64,000 nt of DNA from Bathynomus jamesi (GCA_023014485.1 JAJOZX010006143.1:10001-74000), one strand, 5' to 3'; positions 41,211 to 52,125 are shown, numbered from the stretch's first letter. Notes: generated by a model from the sequence alone, not told the origin. Made by a program: numbers and translations.

Positions 41211-41365
41211 AGCGTCCAAACTTAGACGATTGGTGGTGAAACTATTACACAACAACCCACCAACCACCTCCACCTCCACCTCCGCCTTACTTATCAACTC
41301 CTGGTAGACCGACAAGGTCTCTAAATACGACCCAATAGACAGACCTATTAAACATAAACAAATAG

Positions 41366-41492
41366 GACCCCGTTATTGCAACACTCGATCATGTTGTTTA
41401 TTTCTCTCTCTCACCACCAGTTGGCGTATCTGGTTGAGTTGCCAGTTCACGCTATTTGTTTAATTAAAGCATATATTCTGACTTAATCCATG

Positions 41493-41543
<51 letters not shown>

Positions 41544-41945
41544 TTATTTAATTAAAGCATATATTCTGACTTATTCCGCCAGTTGACTTAGAAGGCTGAG
41601 TTGCCAGTTTGCGCTATTTATTTAATTAAAGCATATATTCTGCTTTAGAAATTCGCTTTAGAAACCACCCAATTGATATAATTAAATACCGTGTACAAAC
41701 GAAAAGGAATAAATAAAACGCGAATACATCATTCTGTTTATTTAGGCGAATTAATGGAAATAAATATACATTGGAATATATACATATATATATGGTCAAA
41801 AAATAATAATAGCATCATGAACGGGAAATATATAATCAAAAATATACAAAATGTTGCATTATCAATATATTTATACAGGAAAAATATATACAGTTATATT
41901 AAATATATTGAAAATAATAATAAATGAAACGTATAATCAATTGCA
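41366..41945 (+). repeat. Polinton left terminal inverted repeat
   Basis: CCCCGTTATTGCAACACTCG, CACCACCAGTTGGCGTATCT, GTACAAACGAAAAGGAATAA, CTGTTTATTTAGGCGAATTA and ATACAGTTATATTAAA all occur inverted at 63470-63760. A CT microsatellite (41500-41539) and an extra 75-bp unit are inserted only here. Confidence 0.9.
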
Positions 41946-42074
41946 TATTAGTACCGGAAAAATATATAGTTATATTAAATAATTAAATAAATAAAAATAA
42001 TAATATACGAAACGTATAATCAATTGCATATTAGTACAGGAAATATATACACACACAATTTAAATATACATCCT

Positions 42075-42434
42075 TTATGTTCTACGGCACAAAACACTAA
42101 ACTCACACGTAATTGAGTCTACATCCACATCGCTATTACTTTGCACCGCGTGATAAAACCGTCCAAGCAACATTTCACCGTTTAACTGATACGGAAGCAT
42201 ATACTCGACATAAATGGAATTCATATCATTCAATACTATTTTTGTACCTCCTTCACATCCGGTTGGTAAGTTATCTTTAAACACGGCTAGAATACAATCA
42301 AAAGCACTCACAAAGAGGTAATCGTTAACCACAACATCATTATTAAATACAAGTTTAGAAACAAGCCTTTCCAATCGGGTTTTTTTTCTTACCGTCCCGA
42401 GCTTTTCAATCGTGAACTCTTCTGCACTCTGCAT
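42075..42434 (-). CDS. Polinton accessory protein of unknown function
   Basis: The 119-residue open frame starts at an ATG (42434) that overlaps the end of the upstream gene by about 29 bp, suggesting tight packing. It has a charged start (KKTRLERLVSKL), a hydrophobic middle (VVNDYLFVSAFDCILAVF) and the end CEFSVLCRRT. No family was recognised. It is unbroken, unlike the structural genes nearby. It lies next to the left terminal repeat and is last in the minus-strand cluster. Confidence 0.5.
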   Translation of the reverse strand: MQSAEEFTIEKLGTVRKKTRLERLVSKLVFNNDVVVNDYLFVSAFDCILAVFKDNLPTGCEGGTKIVLNDMNSIYVEYMLPYQLNGEMLLGRFYHAVQSNSDVDVDSITCEFSVLCRRT

Positions 42435-42759
42435 AGCGGCAACTGAAATAATCTTCCAAGTCGTAACGACAGCTATTCGTTATATAGAGGTACAGCTCTT
42501 CAGGGAGAACAGTGTAGGTGAGCTCAGCCCTGTACCGCTCAAGTGCTTTGTACCAAAGTTCAGGATATTTCGAAGAATCTAAACCATTTAAATAGGCGTC
42601 CAGCTCTAGACCATTCTCGCCTTGTTCATTCCTACATTCGATAAATCCGTCGAGCAGAGCGGTGTATGCGTATTCAAGAACCGTGTCTAAATAAATCATA
42701 TCCGTAACACGAGCGTCTAATATAAGCTTCAGCTTGCGGAATCCGACGATTTCAAACAT
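42406..42759 (-). CDS. Polinton accessory protein of unknown function
   Basis: The 117-residue open frame begins MFEIVGFRKLKLILDARV at 42759. It is rich in Tyr, Leu and acidic residues, with ELDAYLNGLDSSKYPELWYK, and ends with a Cys-containing tail (CRYAECRRVHD). A TATAAATA element lies about 95 bp upstream on the minus strand (near 42857), a plausible promoter. I know of no matching family. It overlaps the next gene. Helical character and length suggest a small cytoplasmic or nuclear factor; no function is claimed. Confidence 0.5.
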   Translation of the reverse strand: MFEIVGFRKLKLILDARVTDMIYLDTVLEYAYTALLDGFIECRNEQGENGLELDAYLNGLDSSKYPELWYKALERYRAELTYTVLPEELYLYITNSCRYDLEDYFSCRYAECRRVHD

Positions 42760-42920
42760 TCTGTCGAGGATGAAACGGTTTCGCGTAGGGACAAGGACGT
42801 TATTATCAGAGGCGTTCTTTCACATCAGTCGTATATCAATGCATGGCTGTTCATTATTTATACACAACGTGCAAACAACGGCGTATGAGGGGGCGTCACT
42901 AATCTGCTCTCTTCTTGTAC

Positions 42921-43172
42921 CTAGTGTACACCTAGAGGCATTTTATAACGGTCCTCTACCCACTTCTCAACTATCACGAAGACTCTATTCATCTCCTCAA
43001 CACTTAAATAAATAACATTACGTTTGCTTGCTTGCCTGCAAATCGTTTCAAGTACATAGCTAATGGTGCCGGTTTCACACCTGAAAACGCGCAATGACTT
43101 CGTCGCGGAGACATCGTACGAGCGTTGAGAATGCTTCTCAAAGGAAGTTCCATCATATTCGCACGTCAACAC
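42921..43172 (-). CDS. Small Polinton ORF of unknown function
   Basis: The 83-residue frame starts MLTCEYDGTSFEKHSQRS and continues with RNVIYLSVEEMNRVFVIVEK. No family was recognised. About 20-90 bp upstream on its coding strand lies a GC-rich direct repeat (43190-43320), which may be its control region. Confidence 0.42.
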   Translation of the reverse strand: MLTCEYDGTSFEKHSQRSYDVSATKSLRVFRCETGTISYVLETICRQASKRNVIYLSVEEMNRVFVIVEKWVEDRYKMPLGVH

Positions 43173-43179
43173 AGTTCAA

Positions 43180-43345
43180 GCTCTGAGGTGACTATGAGCC
43201 GCAGGTGGACGGAACGACTCGACGGGGCGGGGTGAGTCACGCTGATAAACGTGTATGGGTTTGTTCGAACTCGTATGTTCCGTGAGGTACACAGGTGGGC
43301 GGCACGATGGGGGGAACGCGTCACACTGCTAAAGCGAGTACAGGC
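43180..43345 (-). promoter_or_regulatory. GC-rich imperfect direct repeat, possible control region
   Basis: AGGTGGACGGAACGA...GTCACGCTGATAAACG...GGTTTGTTCGAAC at 43190-43270 is repeated as AGGTGGGCGGCACGA...GTCACACTGCTAAAGCG...GGCTTGTTCGAAC at 43282-43356. A GGGGCG/GTCAC combination also occurs at about 42885 and GGGCGGGG at 44137. It lies between two divergent-length ORFs on the same strand, so it could be a promoter array. Regulatory role is inferred. Confidence 0.4.
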
Positions 43346-43425
43346 TTGTTCGAACACTCTTGGACAAACATGAAAAAATATCGACTTTAATGTTTTATCA
43401 CTCACCACACGTTCATTTCCACAAA

Positions 43426-44013
43426 CTAAACATCTTCACAATCCGGCGCACTATTTGAGAGAAACATATGTCCATATTTGATCTTTTTGTTTAACAAACG
43501 ATACTCGTCTCTAAAGTCTGTTAAAAACTCACACAGCCCATTATCCACAACCTCACTACAAACCTCATCATATACATTAATATAGTGGTAAAAATACTTA
43601 AGATTCTCCATGATGACAAGATTTACATTTTCAACCGTAGGGTATGAGTAGTCGGTATAGTGTAACATGATATAATATCGCTTGTCACACCACTCATCAA
43701 CAAGACTCACTATCCATAACCGTTGCTTATCTTCTGAACGTGTTGCTTCTTCTACTTCACGGTATATGTGAGCCTTTATAAAGGTTAGGTCTATAAAATA
43801 CTTCAATACATCGTCTGTGCTACGAAAGCCTACAACGCCCTCGCCAGAATGCACGTAGAGTATTTAAACATCTTGGTCCTTCGCACGGCTCAATGTAGCC
43901 TTAAAAGTGGCAAAGGAGTGGGGAATAGGGAGTTTTTCAGTATCCACCACATCTATGCTCTTTGCCGAATACCACTTCATAAATGTTGAACACACAATAT
44001 TAAAAGAAGCCAT
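43426..44013 (-). pseudogene. Polinton accessory gene with one in-frame stop
   Basis: An ATG at 44013 opens MASFNIVCSTFMKWYSAKS. The frame meets TAA at 43864-43866 after 49 codons and then stays open in the same frame to 43426. If the stop is a mutation, the original protein was about 195 residues; the alternative is two separate small genes. The downstream part has TDDVLKYFIDLTFIKAHIY and CDKRYYIMLHYTDYSYP, then an acidic-aromatic helical C-terminus. No family was recognised. It is the first of the unknown genes after the protease on the minus strand. Confidence 0.5.
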
Positions 44014-44309
44014 TACTATTTTTTCTTCTACGCGGGAATATACACGTCTGAGTTCAAGGATATGCAGAGGTCAACTGAGCACGCAGGGATAGAAGCATAC
44101 TCAGGTAGCAGCATGACTCACGATGCCGGTCTTACAGTGGGCGGGGCTTAGCTTTTTACTGTACACACATACGCACGCAAAGGAGAAAGTGAAACGCTAA
44201 TTGAAACACGATTTATTTAATAAACAAAATATTCAAGGTATATATATATATATATATATATTTACAAATATGTGTAATAAATAAGTTAACAATAGCCCTA
44301 TCAAAGATT

Positions 44310-44760
44310 ATGGCATCCAAAGGGAACGGTATCATAGCACACCCAGCTGATCTTACTTTTGAAAACTATCAGGATACCTACTTATGGTTACAATTTCTTG
44401 TTACTCTAACGTAAAATTAATCTCATCATGTTTTGTCTGTTTCCATGGTGATTATTTCGTCATATATATATATACTGTACATGGTGGAGATTTAATATTT
44501 TTGTCGATAATTCAGCACCGCCGTAGGACAAAAACTTTTAAGAATTATCTGCGTTTAAATTCGTGGTATTTCTCTTTATTTTAATTACCATTATAGGACC
44601 GAATCTGACCTAGGGCGTGTTATAGCTACTTTTGATGAAAGGGGAATAGATGATATGGATGCTTCTCCGCACAACCAGCCCCGTGATTATCGAGGAAATA
44701 ATGTTAGTATTTTTGAGGTTAAGAAAAAACACATTGCATTTTCATTTATTAAATGGTAGA
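44310..44760 (+). other. Possible plus-strand coding remnant
   Basis: A short frame at 44310 starts MASKGNGIIAHPADLTFENY and stops after 34 codons. A second open block at about 44596-44757 reads DERGIDDMDASPHNQPRDYR and VSIFEVKKKHIAF, preceded by an acceptor-like TTACCATTATAG. They could be parts of one plus-strand gene of the Polinton, but no joining intron is proven and no family is recognised. Confidence 0.28.
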
Positions 44761-44949
44761 AAACATGTACAAAGCGGAACCAGTGTCCGTTAAATAAGTC
44801 TTAATGGCTACACTTACAAATGTGTATATACAACTTTACACAATATAGATATACACCTTACACAATACAGGGGGTGATAACATTTGGGAACCTTTTTTTT
44901 TATCTGTCTGCATACACTTTTATCGTTTATCTGTGTCACACAAATTGAA

Positions 44950-45309
44950 TAATTTTAAAAAATTCATAAATCCCTTCCCACGTGACATATGCGTGAGAAA
45001 TAAAATGCAATACAATCAGCATGTTTCAGTATAATATTTTTGGAAACGATATGGGCTCCAAACAATCTCAGGCACATGTAATTGTGCGATAAACTGTACA
45101 ATTACCGAATCATTCCAGAGCTGAAATCCGAGTGAATCAAAATAGTACATTCTTTCCCTATTTTTAGAATAGATTGCAAACCAATGAATCCCCTCACCCC
45201 CAACAATGTCGGTGTTAACGATAATCCCGTACCAGTTTCTCGTACTTGGTAGATTCAATATTTCATTCTTCGCAAACACCGATAAATTTTGAGCGTGTGA
45301 AACGGTCAC
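44950..45309 (-). pseudogene. Adenovirus-like maturation protease (Polinton PRO), truncated
   Basis: The 97-residue frame contains NWYGIIVNTD, then GEGIHWFAIYS with the catalytic His, YYFDSLG with the acidic partner, and ends YTETC, where Cys is the expected nucleophile. TGA at 45016-45018 follows that Cys immediately; the same frame continues open beyond it with family-like residues. The enzyme processes capsid precursors in related viruses. As read, the protein lacks everything after the nucleophile and is unlikely to fold. Closely follows the major-capsid gene, the usual Polinton order. Confidence 0.88.
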
Positions 45310-45344
45310 TTTTCATCTCTCTCTGGAGTGTATTCGCTTCCATT

Positions 45345-46644
45345 TTAAAAGTCTGTGACCACTTTCCTGAAACGATCAACTTCTATTAGTGCCTGTGATT
45401 CGAGGTACACAAGTACGCTTATAGGCGCGTCTATAGGCTTGGCAAATTCCAACCTGACTGAGATATTCCCACTCTGCTGTGGACTTAAATGCGTATCTGC
45501 GCCAGCAGAGAAGTCAGGCGTAATATCAAATGAATAAATGTTAAATTCTTCAACAAATTCTTTCTGCGTTACACCAAAACCAAGTTCGTCACAGGCGCCT
45601 GTATTATGAGCCAGACTACTATATGCTATTCCGCAGAGCGGGAACACAGCGTCTGATGAGTAGTCCGTAATCATGGTCCCTCCCAAAGCGACGCCATTTA
45701 CGTATAGAGTAATATTTTAAAGGCCGAAATTCTCGAATTTAAAGGCACTCTTTTTATATTTTCTATTCGTCGAGGCGTGGTCCTGCATTACAATTAATAT
45801 CCTTTTAGGTAGGACTCTAAGGGCCACGTTTTCTAGTTGCTTCGATGCCAACCCTGAGAGGACCGTGTACAGTTTGATCTGTATCCTGTTAATTGGGTAT
45901 TTTACTGTGGCGTGTATTAAGTGTTTCTCAATTTCTATTTGTTTCGGCGAACTTAATTTCACTCGGCGTATACGCAAATACGTTTCCATGATGTGTATCA
46001 CAACGGGTTTCGCGCCTTCTTCTTGATGAGACACCAGATTTATGCAGATCTCAGGAATCGTGCGGGTGAGCTTCAACTTCATATCCACCCCGTTCATAAG
46101 CAACTTCTCCTGGAACGTGAAGTCTGGATGCAGACGTCCAAAACATTCATATATTTTTTTTAGAATTTTTAAATTTATCATTTATTCCATTTTCCTCTTT
46201 AGTGGTGTAATACCCCTCGGCTGATAAAGAGGTGTCCTTCGCTTCTTTTGAAAAGTTGAGGACATTTTCCAGATAGGCTCGTAGGTGGTAGTATCACATA
46301 CCTGCCGAGATGTTAACCTGGTTTAAATACACTTCACACTGGCTGAATATGGAGTGTAGAAAGTTGGTTTCAGGGTAGGCAGAGTAACTATCATCGCAGT
46401 CCGTTCCATCAGAATGGGCTATACGCAGTTTAGCGTACATGTGCATGCAACTCGGGTCAAAAAAGTAAGGGCCTGAGCTGGGTATCACGAATTCTATAGG
46501 GGCACTGGGTGAACTAATTGTGTTTAATGGGTTAATTGTAATAAAGTCGCTATGCTCAATAGAGATCTGAGTGGGGGCCATATCAAAGAAGGATAGTTTC
46601 GATTTACAGCACTGTGAACTAAACGGATGGATGAAGCGTGCCAT
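45345..46644 (-). pseudogene. Polinton major capsid protein (double jelly-roll), broken
   Basis: The N-terminal part (46644-46294) opens MARFIHPFSSQCCKSKLSFF, the characteristic opening of the Polinton capsid family often annotated F54H12.2-like. The middle part (46181-45717) has FQEKLLMNGVDMKLKLTRT and the C-terminal part (45686-45345) FNIYSFDITPDF and ALIEVDRFRKVVTDF. Breaks: an in-frame TGA at 46294-46296, a frameshift in the A-rich tract near 46150-46170, and an in-frame TAA at 45717-45719. The product would form the capsid shell; this copy cannot make it. Confidence 0.9.
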
Positions 46645-46777
46645 GACGAGTCAGAAATAGTGCCACCTCCCTCGACAAGTATTAGTCAACCTATGATTCG
46701 TGAGAGTAATGTCCTCGGCTTATATCAGTTAAAAAAATGATCAGCCATTGGTTTCATACGCTTAGAACACTTCTTTT

Positions 46778-47150
46778 TTATTTCCTTTTACGTTTAGCGC
46801 CACGTGATGGTAACCTTCTTCCAGGCAGATCTCTTCTTTCCGCCACGTGTTGGTAACCCCTTCTTCCTGCAGATCTCTTCTTTTCGCCACCACGCATTTT
46901 TCTCTTTGCATCTTTGATGATTTCATCCCGTGTACATTTTAAATGTTTTTTTAGAGCTTCTTTAGGCTTAGTTCTACCCATTATGTCTTCTGCCGCGTTA
47001 AAACCTGTTTGTAACGCCTTCCGTCCTAGGTACCTGGCACCCCTCTTCAACAGTGAGAGAGCGGTGCGTAGTATGGATGAAAAAAATGGACTCAAATCCA
47101 CTCCCACGCTGGTACCTCACCCCTCGGTAGACTGTGAAGGGTCTTCGAGT
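46778..47150 (-). pseudogene. Basic core-like protein of Polinton
   Basis: The frame 47107-46778 has SLLKRGARYLGRKALQTGF, an AAEDIMGRTKPKEALKKHLK-type block and a Lys/Arg-rich tail ending RGAKRKRK. A neighbouring frame upstream reads RGVRYQRGSGF, which in relatives is continuous with the rest (a Gly-rich lead followed by the amphipathic segment), so one frameshift near 47100 is likely. Relatives lie between the minor and major capsid genes exactly as here, and the composition suggests DNA condensation or membrane interaction; function is by analogy. Confidence 0.78.
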
Positions 47151-47368
47151 CATTATAAACGACGAAAGTGTAGTGTAACTGTTAAGCTCCCATCACCGAA
47201 TGGGAAATTTTTTCCCTCAATCGTTCTTATATATATTTCGAGATGTTGGTTAATAGATTAGTCGCAACATTCACATGATGGGGCTTGTCATATGTAATGC
47301 TCAAACTTTTCCCTCTATGGTTGGGGATGTGCGCAATGGGCGCATGTCTGGCGGCACATGTCTGGGGA

Positions 47369-50300
47369 CAGTGGCGGTTCCTCATATGGGCAATATGGGC
47401 AGCCGCACAGGGCGGCATTTGTGGAGGGGCGGCATGGCTGAGGAGCCATCTACCTCCTCAGCCTCACATATGTCTCCACAAATGCAGTCTGATCCTGAGG
47501 ATGAAGACCCATTTGCTTCTACTTCTCCCCGGCAGGACTCTTCAGGTGAGTTTGTGTGCACATATGTCTGTGAGTGTGTGCGTGTGTGTGTATGTGTATG
47601 TGTGTGCATCCCTGCAAAGCATTTTGCAAACAGTTATAAATTATAATGTTATTATCACTGGGTCTGGGTTACTGGGTATGTGTGGTGTTTCACCACCATA
47701 ATTCCATAACACCACCACCATAACAAAGTGCTGTGAATAATGTGTTATCTAACTTAGGTGTGTATACTAATGAGTAATGCTCTTGTTCTTTCTATTAGAA
47801 AGGCCTGGAGCAGAATCGCCTCCTGAGGATGAGTCTCTGTCCACCGACCCTGCTAACTGGCCTTCAGTTCTGACTGAGAGAATTCGGACACAACTGGTTT
47901 CCAGGGGACCAAGTCAAGTACCATCTGACTTTGTATTCCCTAGAAACGACAGTGACGGAAGAAGTTTCCACCATCAATACTTCAGGAAGTCATTGGTTAG
48001 TGGGGAAAATATAACCAGAAGTTGGTTGGTCTATTCCTTAAAAAACAACAGCCTTTTCTGTTTCTGTTGTACATTATTTTCCAAGAGGAAAATAAATTTA
48101 ACAAGTTTGGGACTCTCGGACTGGAAGCATGCAAGCTCATTGCTCACATCACATGACAACAGTTCAGAACACCTAAATTCTATGAAAATCTGGAAAGAAC
48201 TGGCAGTGGATGAGAAAGGGGGAGACCATTGACAAGCAGGAGATGGCACTTCTGGAGGCTGAGAAGTTGAGATGGAGAGCGTGCTGACACGTCTCACTGC
48301 TATTGTGCATTCTTGGCAGTTAGGAATTTGGCACTAAGGGGACATACAGAAAAATTGTTCTCACCATCAAATGGCAATTTCTGAAAGAAGTTGAACTGAT
48401 GGCACAATTTGATCCTATAATGCAAGAGCACATTAACCGTGTCCAAAAGGGACCTCCAGTCACCAGCTACCTCGGCCACCACATACAAAACGAACTCATT
48501 GATTTGTCGAGCAGCAAGACCATTTCAGCAATGGTGAGCGACATCAAACAATCAAAGTTTTTTCAATAATTCTAGATGCACTCCAGATATCAGCCACATG
48601 AACAGTTGTCAGTTGTGATTCGGGTTGTGTCATGGAGGGGAAGCCCCATATAAAGGAACATTTCATGGGGTTTTTGGAGGCAGAGGAGTCCATGGTCAAC
48701 ATTGGCATCTCTGATTCTGAAGAGACTGGAGGAGCTAAAAGTTCCTTTCATGGACTGTAGAGGACAATCATACGACAACGGGGCCAAACATGAGGGGAAA
48801 AACAAAAACAAGGGTGTTCAATCCAGGCTCCTAGAAATTAATCCCAGAGCTCTGTTTGTTCCATGTGGGGCTCATTCTCTGAATTTGCTTGTGGCCGATG
48901 CTGCTAAGGGATCTATGATGCGACAAGTTACTTTGGCATCTTGCAGAAGCTTTACAACTTGTTTTCAGCCCCACACAACGATGGGCCATTTTGAAAAAAA
49001 CTGTGAACATCACATTGAAGATGTGGTGAACAAGGTGGGAAAGCAAGATCAAGAGTGTGGAGCCCCTGAGATATCAGCAGCTGCAGTGAGAGATGCAGAT
49101 CGAGGTGAGGGACCACACCAAAGACTGTAATAAAGGTCGAGGCTCAATCTCTGTCAGAGGAGGTTGGGTATCCGCTCGCCATTGTTCAGTGGTGTGGCAT
49201 GACCTGTTGTGCCAAATCAGCATGTGAGCAAGCAGATGCAGTCTCCTAGCATGCACGTTGATGTTGCAGTAAATCTCCTAAAAAAACAGAGAGAGGTCTC
49301 CGCAATTACAGGGCAAACAGGTTTTGTGGCTGCACAAATGGCAGCCACAGATATCTGTGAACAAATGAATGTGGAGGGCTGTGTTAAAACAAAACGGCTG
49401 AGGTCCACAAAGCGGCACTTCTCCTATGAAGCATCTGATGAGCCATTGATTGATGCTTTGAAGAAGCTGGAGGTGACATTTTTCAATGCAGTGGTTGATG
49501 CTGCAACATCAGCCATTCAGGAAAGATTTTCCACGTTGGAAATTGTGGGAGAGAAGTTTGGAGTGCTGACACATTTCCAAAATCTCACATTTGAGGAGCT
49601 GACAGAACAATGTGTGAACCTTAGTACTACACTACACTTTAAGGGACAATCTGACTTGGATGGCAGAGAGCTTGCACAGGAGCTGAAGAACTTGCCTGAC
49701 TTGCCATCAAAGACCATATCCTTGCTTGAACTGCTGACATTTATCCATGAAAGGGAGCTCTCTGAAATATATCCAAATTTGTGGACTGCTCTCAGAATTG
49801 GTTTTACTCTTCCAGTCACTGTTGCTGAAGCAGAGAGGAGCTTTTCAAAGCTGAAGCTCATCAAATCCTACCTGAGGTCAACTATGTCACAGGAACGCCT
49901 TACCGGTCTGGCCATCATCAGTATAAATCATACAATTGCTGAGCAGATTTCATATGATGATTTAATTCATGACTTTGCATCAAGGAAGGTAAGAAGAGTC
50001 AGGCTTTAGATGGCAGTTGTGCTGTGGTGCAATTTATTTTGTTTCTTGTTCAAAGTGTAGCATAATAATTACCCTCTCTTAAGTGTCTTATTCTATTTAT
50101 GTGATAGAGCATTTGTACAATTTAGAAATTTGATTCTCTAGTTTATTTATGGCAGTTGTGCAATTTAATTTGTATTTTTCCTGTTCATAGTATCATAATT
50201 ACATTCTCTTAAGTGAGTTATTCTATTTTCGTGATGAAGGATTTGTAAAATTCAGAAATTTGAGTCTTTGTTTTGGTTCTGAAGTTCCAACAATTAGTCC

Positions 50301-50439
50301 AATAAAAAGTTATTTTGTGAAAGAGTTATGTCTGTCCTTTATTTTGGGGGATTCGAATGTGTGTGTGTTGGCGAACAGGGGGGGGGGGCGCTGAAGGTGA
50401 GGTTCGCCCAGGGCGTCATGTAAGCTAGGACCGCCACTG
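47369..50439 (+). mobile_element. hAT element (ZMYM/TTF type), 3.07 kb
   Basis: The termini are CAGTGGCGGT and ACCGCCACTG. The flanking 8-mers are TCTGGGGA (47361-47368) and TCTGGGGG (50440-50447). It carries a broken transposase on the plus strand and a GT microsatellite near 47560-47610. Confidence 0.92.
47400..50009 (+). pseudogene. hAT transposase, nearly complete but broken
   Basis: The TTF-type finger region is at 47777-48232: WLVYSLKNNSLFCFCCTLFS and GLSDWKHASSLLTSHDNSSE. The catalytic core follows in shifting frames from 48240, with QSYDNGAKHEGKNKNKGVQ and ALFVPCGAHSLNLLVADA at 48760-48900. The C-terminal 266-residue frame (49209-50009) includes ELSEIYPNLWTALRIGFTLP and AEAERSFSKLKLIKSYLRST, the intact dimerisation signature. 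An upstream exon-like block near 47440-47540 (EEPSTSSASHMSPQMQSDPE) may be its N-terminus. At least three frame breaks separate the parts. Confidence 0.88.
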
Positions 50440-51067
50440 TCTGGGGGCACATGTCTGGGGGCGGAGAGTACTCACCCAACTTCTCCATCTTCATTTGATA
50501 CATTAAGTTGGACAAGTCATGCTGTGCCTCATGAAAGGTATCTCTTTCGAGAGCTGCGCTATATCGGCCCTCAGCCACAATTGTGAACAGCTCTTTATCT
50601 TTAATATTTCTACTGAGCGTTGACTTTAACTTCATTGTGCATGCAGGCGTGTCTATGTTTACGACTTCAAAAAGTAAATCGTATGTCAGGCGCGACCTTT
50701 CAAGACTCTTGTTTAACCCCTTCACAATGTCCATGGCTGTATCATAATGCCCGATTGCTAGCGACACATTTATGCTATAGTACCGCTCCTCACCGAACAA
50801 GACTGATCGCATAGGCTAAGATTATGCCTAATTTTTCGCACTCATCGAATCTTCTAATGATCAGAAATATGATTTGTTCATTTTCAAGAGTTAAAAATTT
50901 GGTGGCTAACTGGAGTTCACATAACCCCACCTCATACGAATCACGCTCCAATTCAATGGGCCAGTGGAGTTCTGTCACAAAGTTGGCGAGGGTGTTGTTA
51001 GGATGTACAGACAGGGATGAGGAGGACGGGAGTATGACGTAAAAATGGTTAGGAGCCAAGCTACACA

Positions 51068-52125
51068 CTATTTAAGTTTAATTATTGCATCAGCTTTTAT
51101 ATAGGTGTTGAAGCATTCTGGGTACCCTAGCCACTTCACCAGGTACATTTTTCTCTTTCCTGAACCTTTGCTTCCTATAATTTTCTCAATTTTAAACACG
51201 TTTTTTTCTAAATTAAATGCCACTTTCTGCAACTCCTCGCAGTAAAAGCCTCCTGAGATTTCTTCCCCATTCAAATCTTCAACGTAATACACCATTATCT
51301 CACCTTCAGGTCTCATAGCCCTAACTTTAAAAATCTCACGTGTCCATCCTTGCTCAAATCCCTTCGCGAATTTATTTCCCGAACGCGACAGCCTTACATA
51401 ATCATTCATTTTGAAACGCGCAGAGTGTGGTGGTGTTCTATCTCTTCTCACCTCTGGCAGCGCACCTCTTTCTAAAACCTCCGTAGGTGTTTTCCCAATC
51501 GCGCGATGGTGTGAGAGGTTGTAGGATGAGGCCAATGAGCCGAGAACGTTTATATATCTGTATATGTTTTTATGGATAAAATAGCGGTGCATGCGCTCCT
51601 TTATGGTACGTTGAACTCTTTCAGCTAAAGAAGCCTTATGTATAGAATTAGTAGTGTAGTAACTGATATTAAACTCTACCAGCATGTTCTGAAAAGCGCG
51701 TCCTATAAATTATTTCCCCATATCCGTACAAAAATAGCAGGAATCCTGTTTTCTTTCAACAGCAACGTTTTGGTCGCTTTAGCAACTGTTTCAGGCGATT
51801 TATTTTTCAGGGGAATTAACCACAGGTATCTAGAGAATACATCTATTATGAATAGGATGTAGCGGTAGCCATCGTTATACACTGAATATCTTTGCATGTC
51901 TGTTAAATCCGCCTGCCAAGTAGAGTCAATCGAAGCAGCTGTTGTCTTGGCCGTTTTAAACCTTTTTCTCACCGGTTTATGAAGTGTATAAGCATCCTGT
52001 CTCCGCAAAAATCTCTCAACATCTTTTTTCCTTACACCGTAAACACCTCTGTACAGTCTATTAACGCCGCCATACGAGGCGGGGTTAGAAATGTCATAAT
52101 AGCGTTTACTTAATATGTGAGCCAT
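51068..52125 (-). pseudogene. Polinton retrovirus-like integrase with chromodomain, broken
   Basis: The N-terminal part (52125-51703) has SKRYYDISNPASYGGVNRLY, LRRQDAYTLHKPVRKRFK and TWQADLTDMQRYSVYNDGY, with the first catalytic Asp in Q-A-D. The second Asp lies just before a one-base frameshift near 51725, followed by a TAA in the shifted frame. The part 51685-51068 has the Glu block (KASLAERVQRTIKERM), the SH3-like core and a C-terminal chromodomain (FKIEKIIGSKGSGKRKMYLV, KWLGYPE). In Polintons this enzyme inserts the element. The D-D-E residues are still discernible. Confidence 0.9.

Larger units (their letters stand above)
47153..51068 (-). pseudogene. Polinton minor capsid (penton-like) protein, split by a hAT
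   Basis: The N-terminus (51068-50790) has NHFYVILPSSSSLSVHPNNT and SYEVGLCELQLATKF, the F-Y-[VI]-x-L-P-S-x-x-S and W/Y-E-V-G-L-x-E-[IL]-Q blocks of this family. A frameshift near 50800 leads into 50812-50450. A hAT occupies 47369-50439. Beyond it the gene resumes with SITYDKPHHVNVATN and a final TVTLHFRR before TAA at 47153-47155; another frame slip lies near 47230. The product forms capsid vertices in related elements. Confidence 0.83.
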
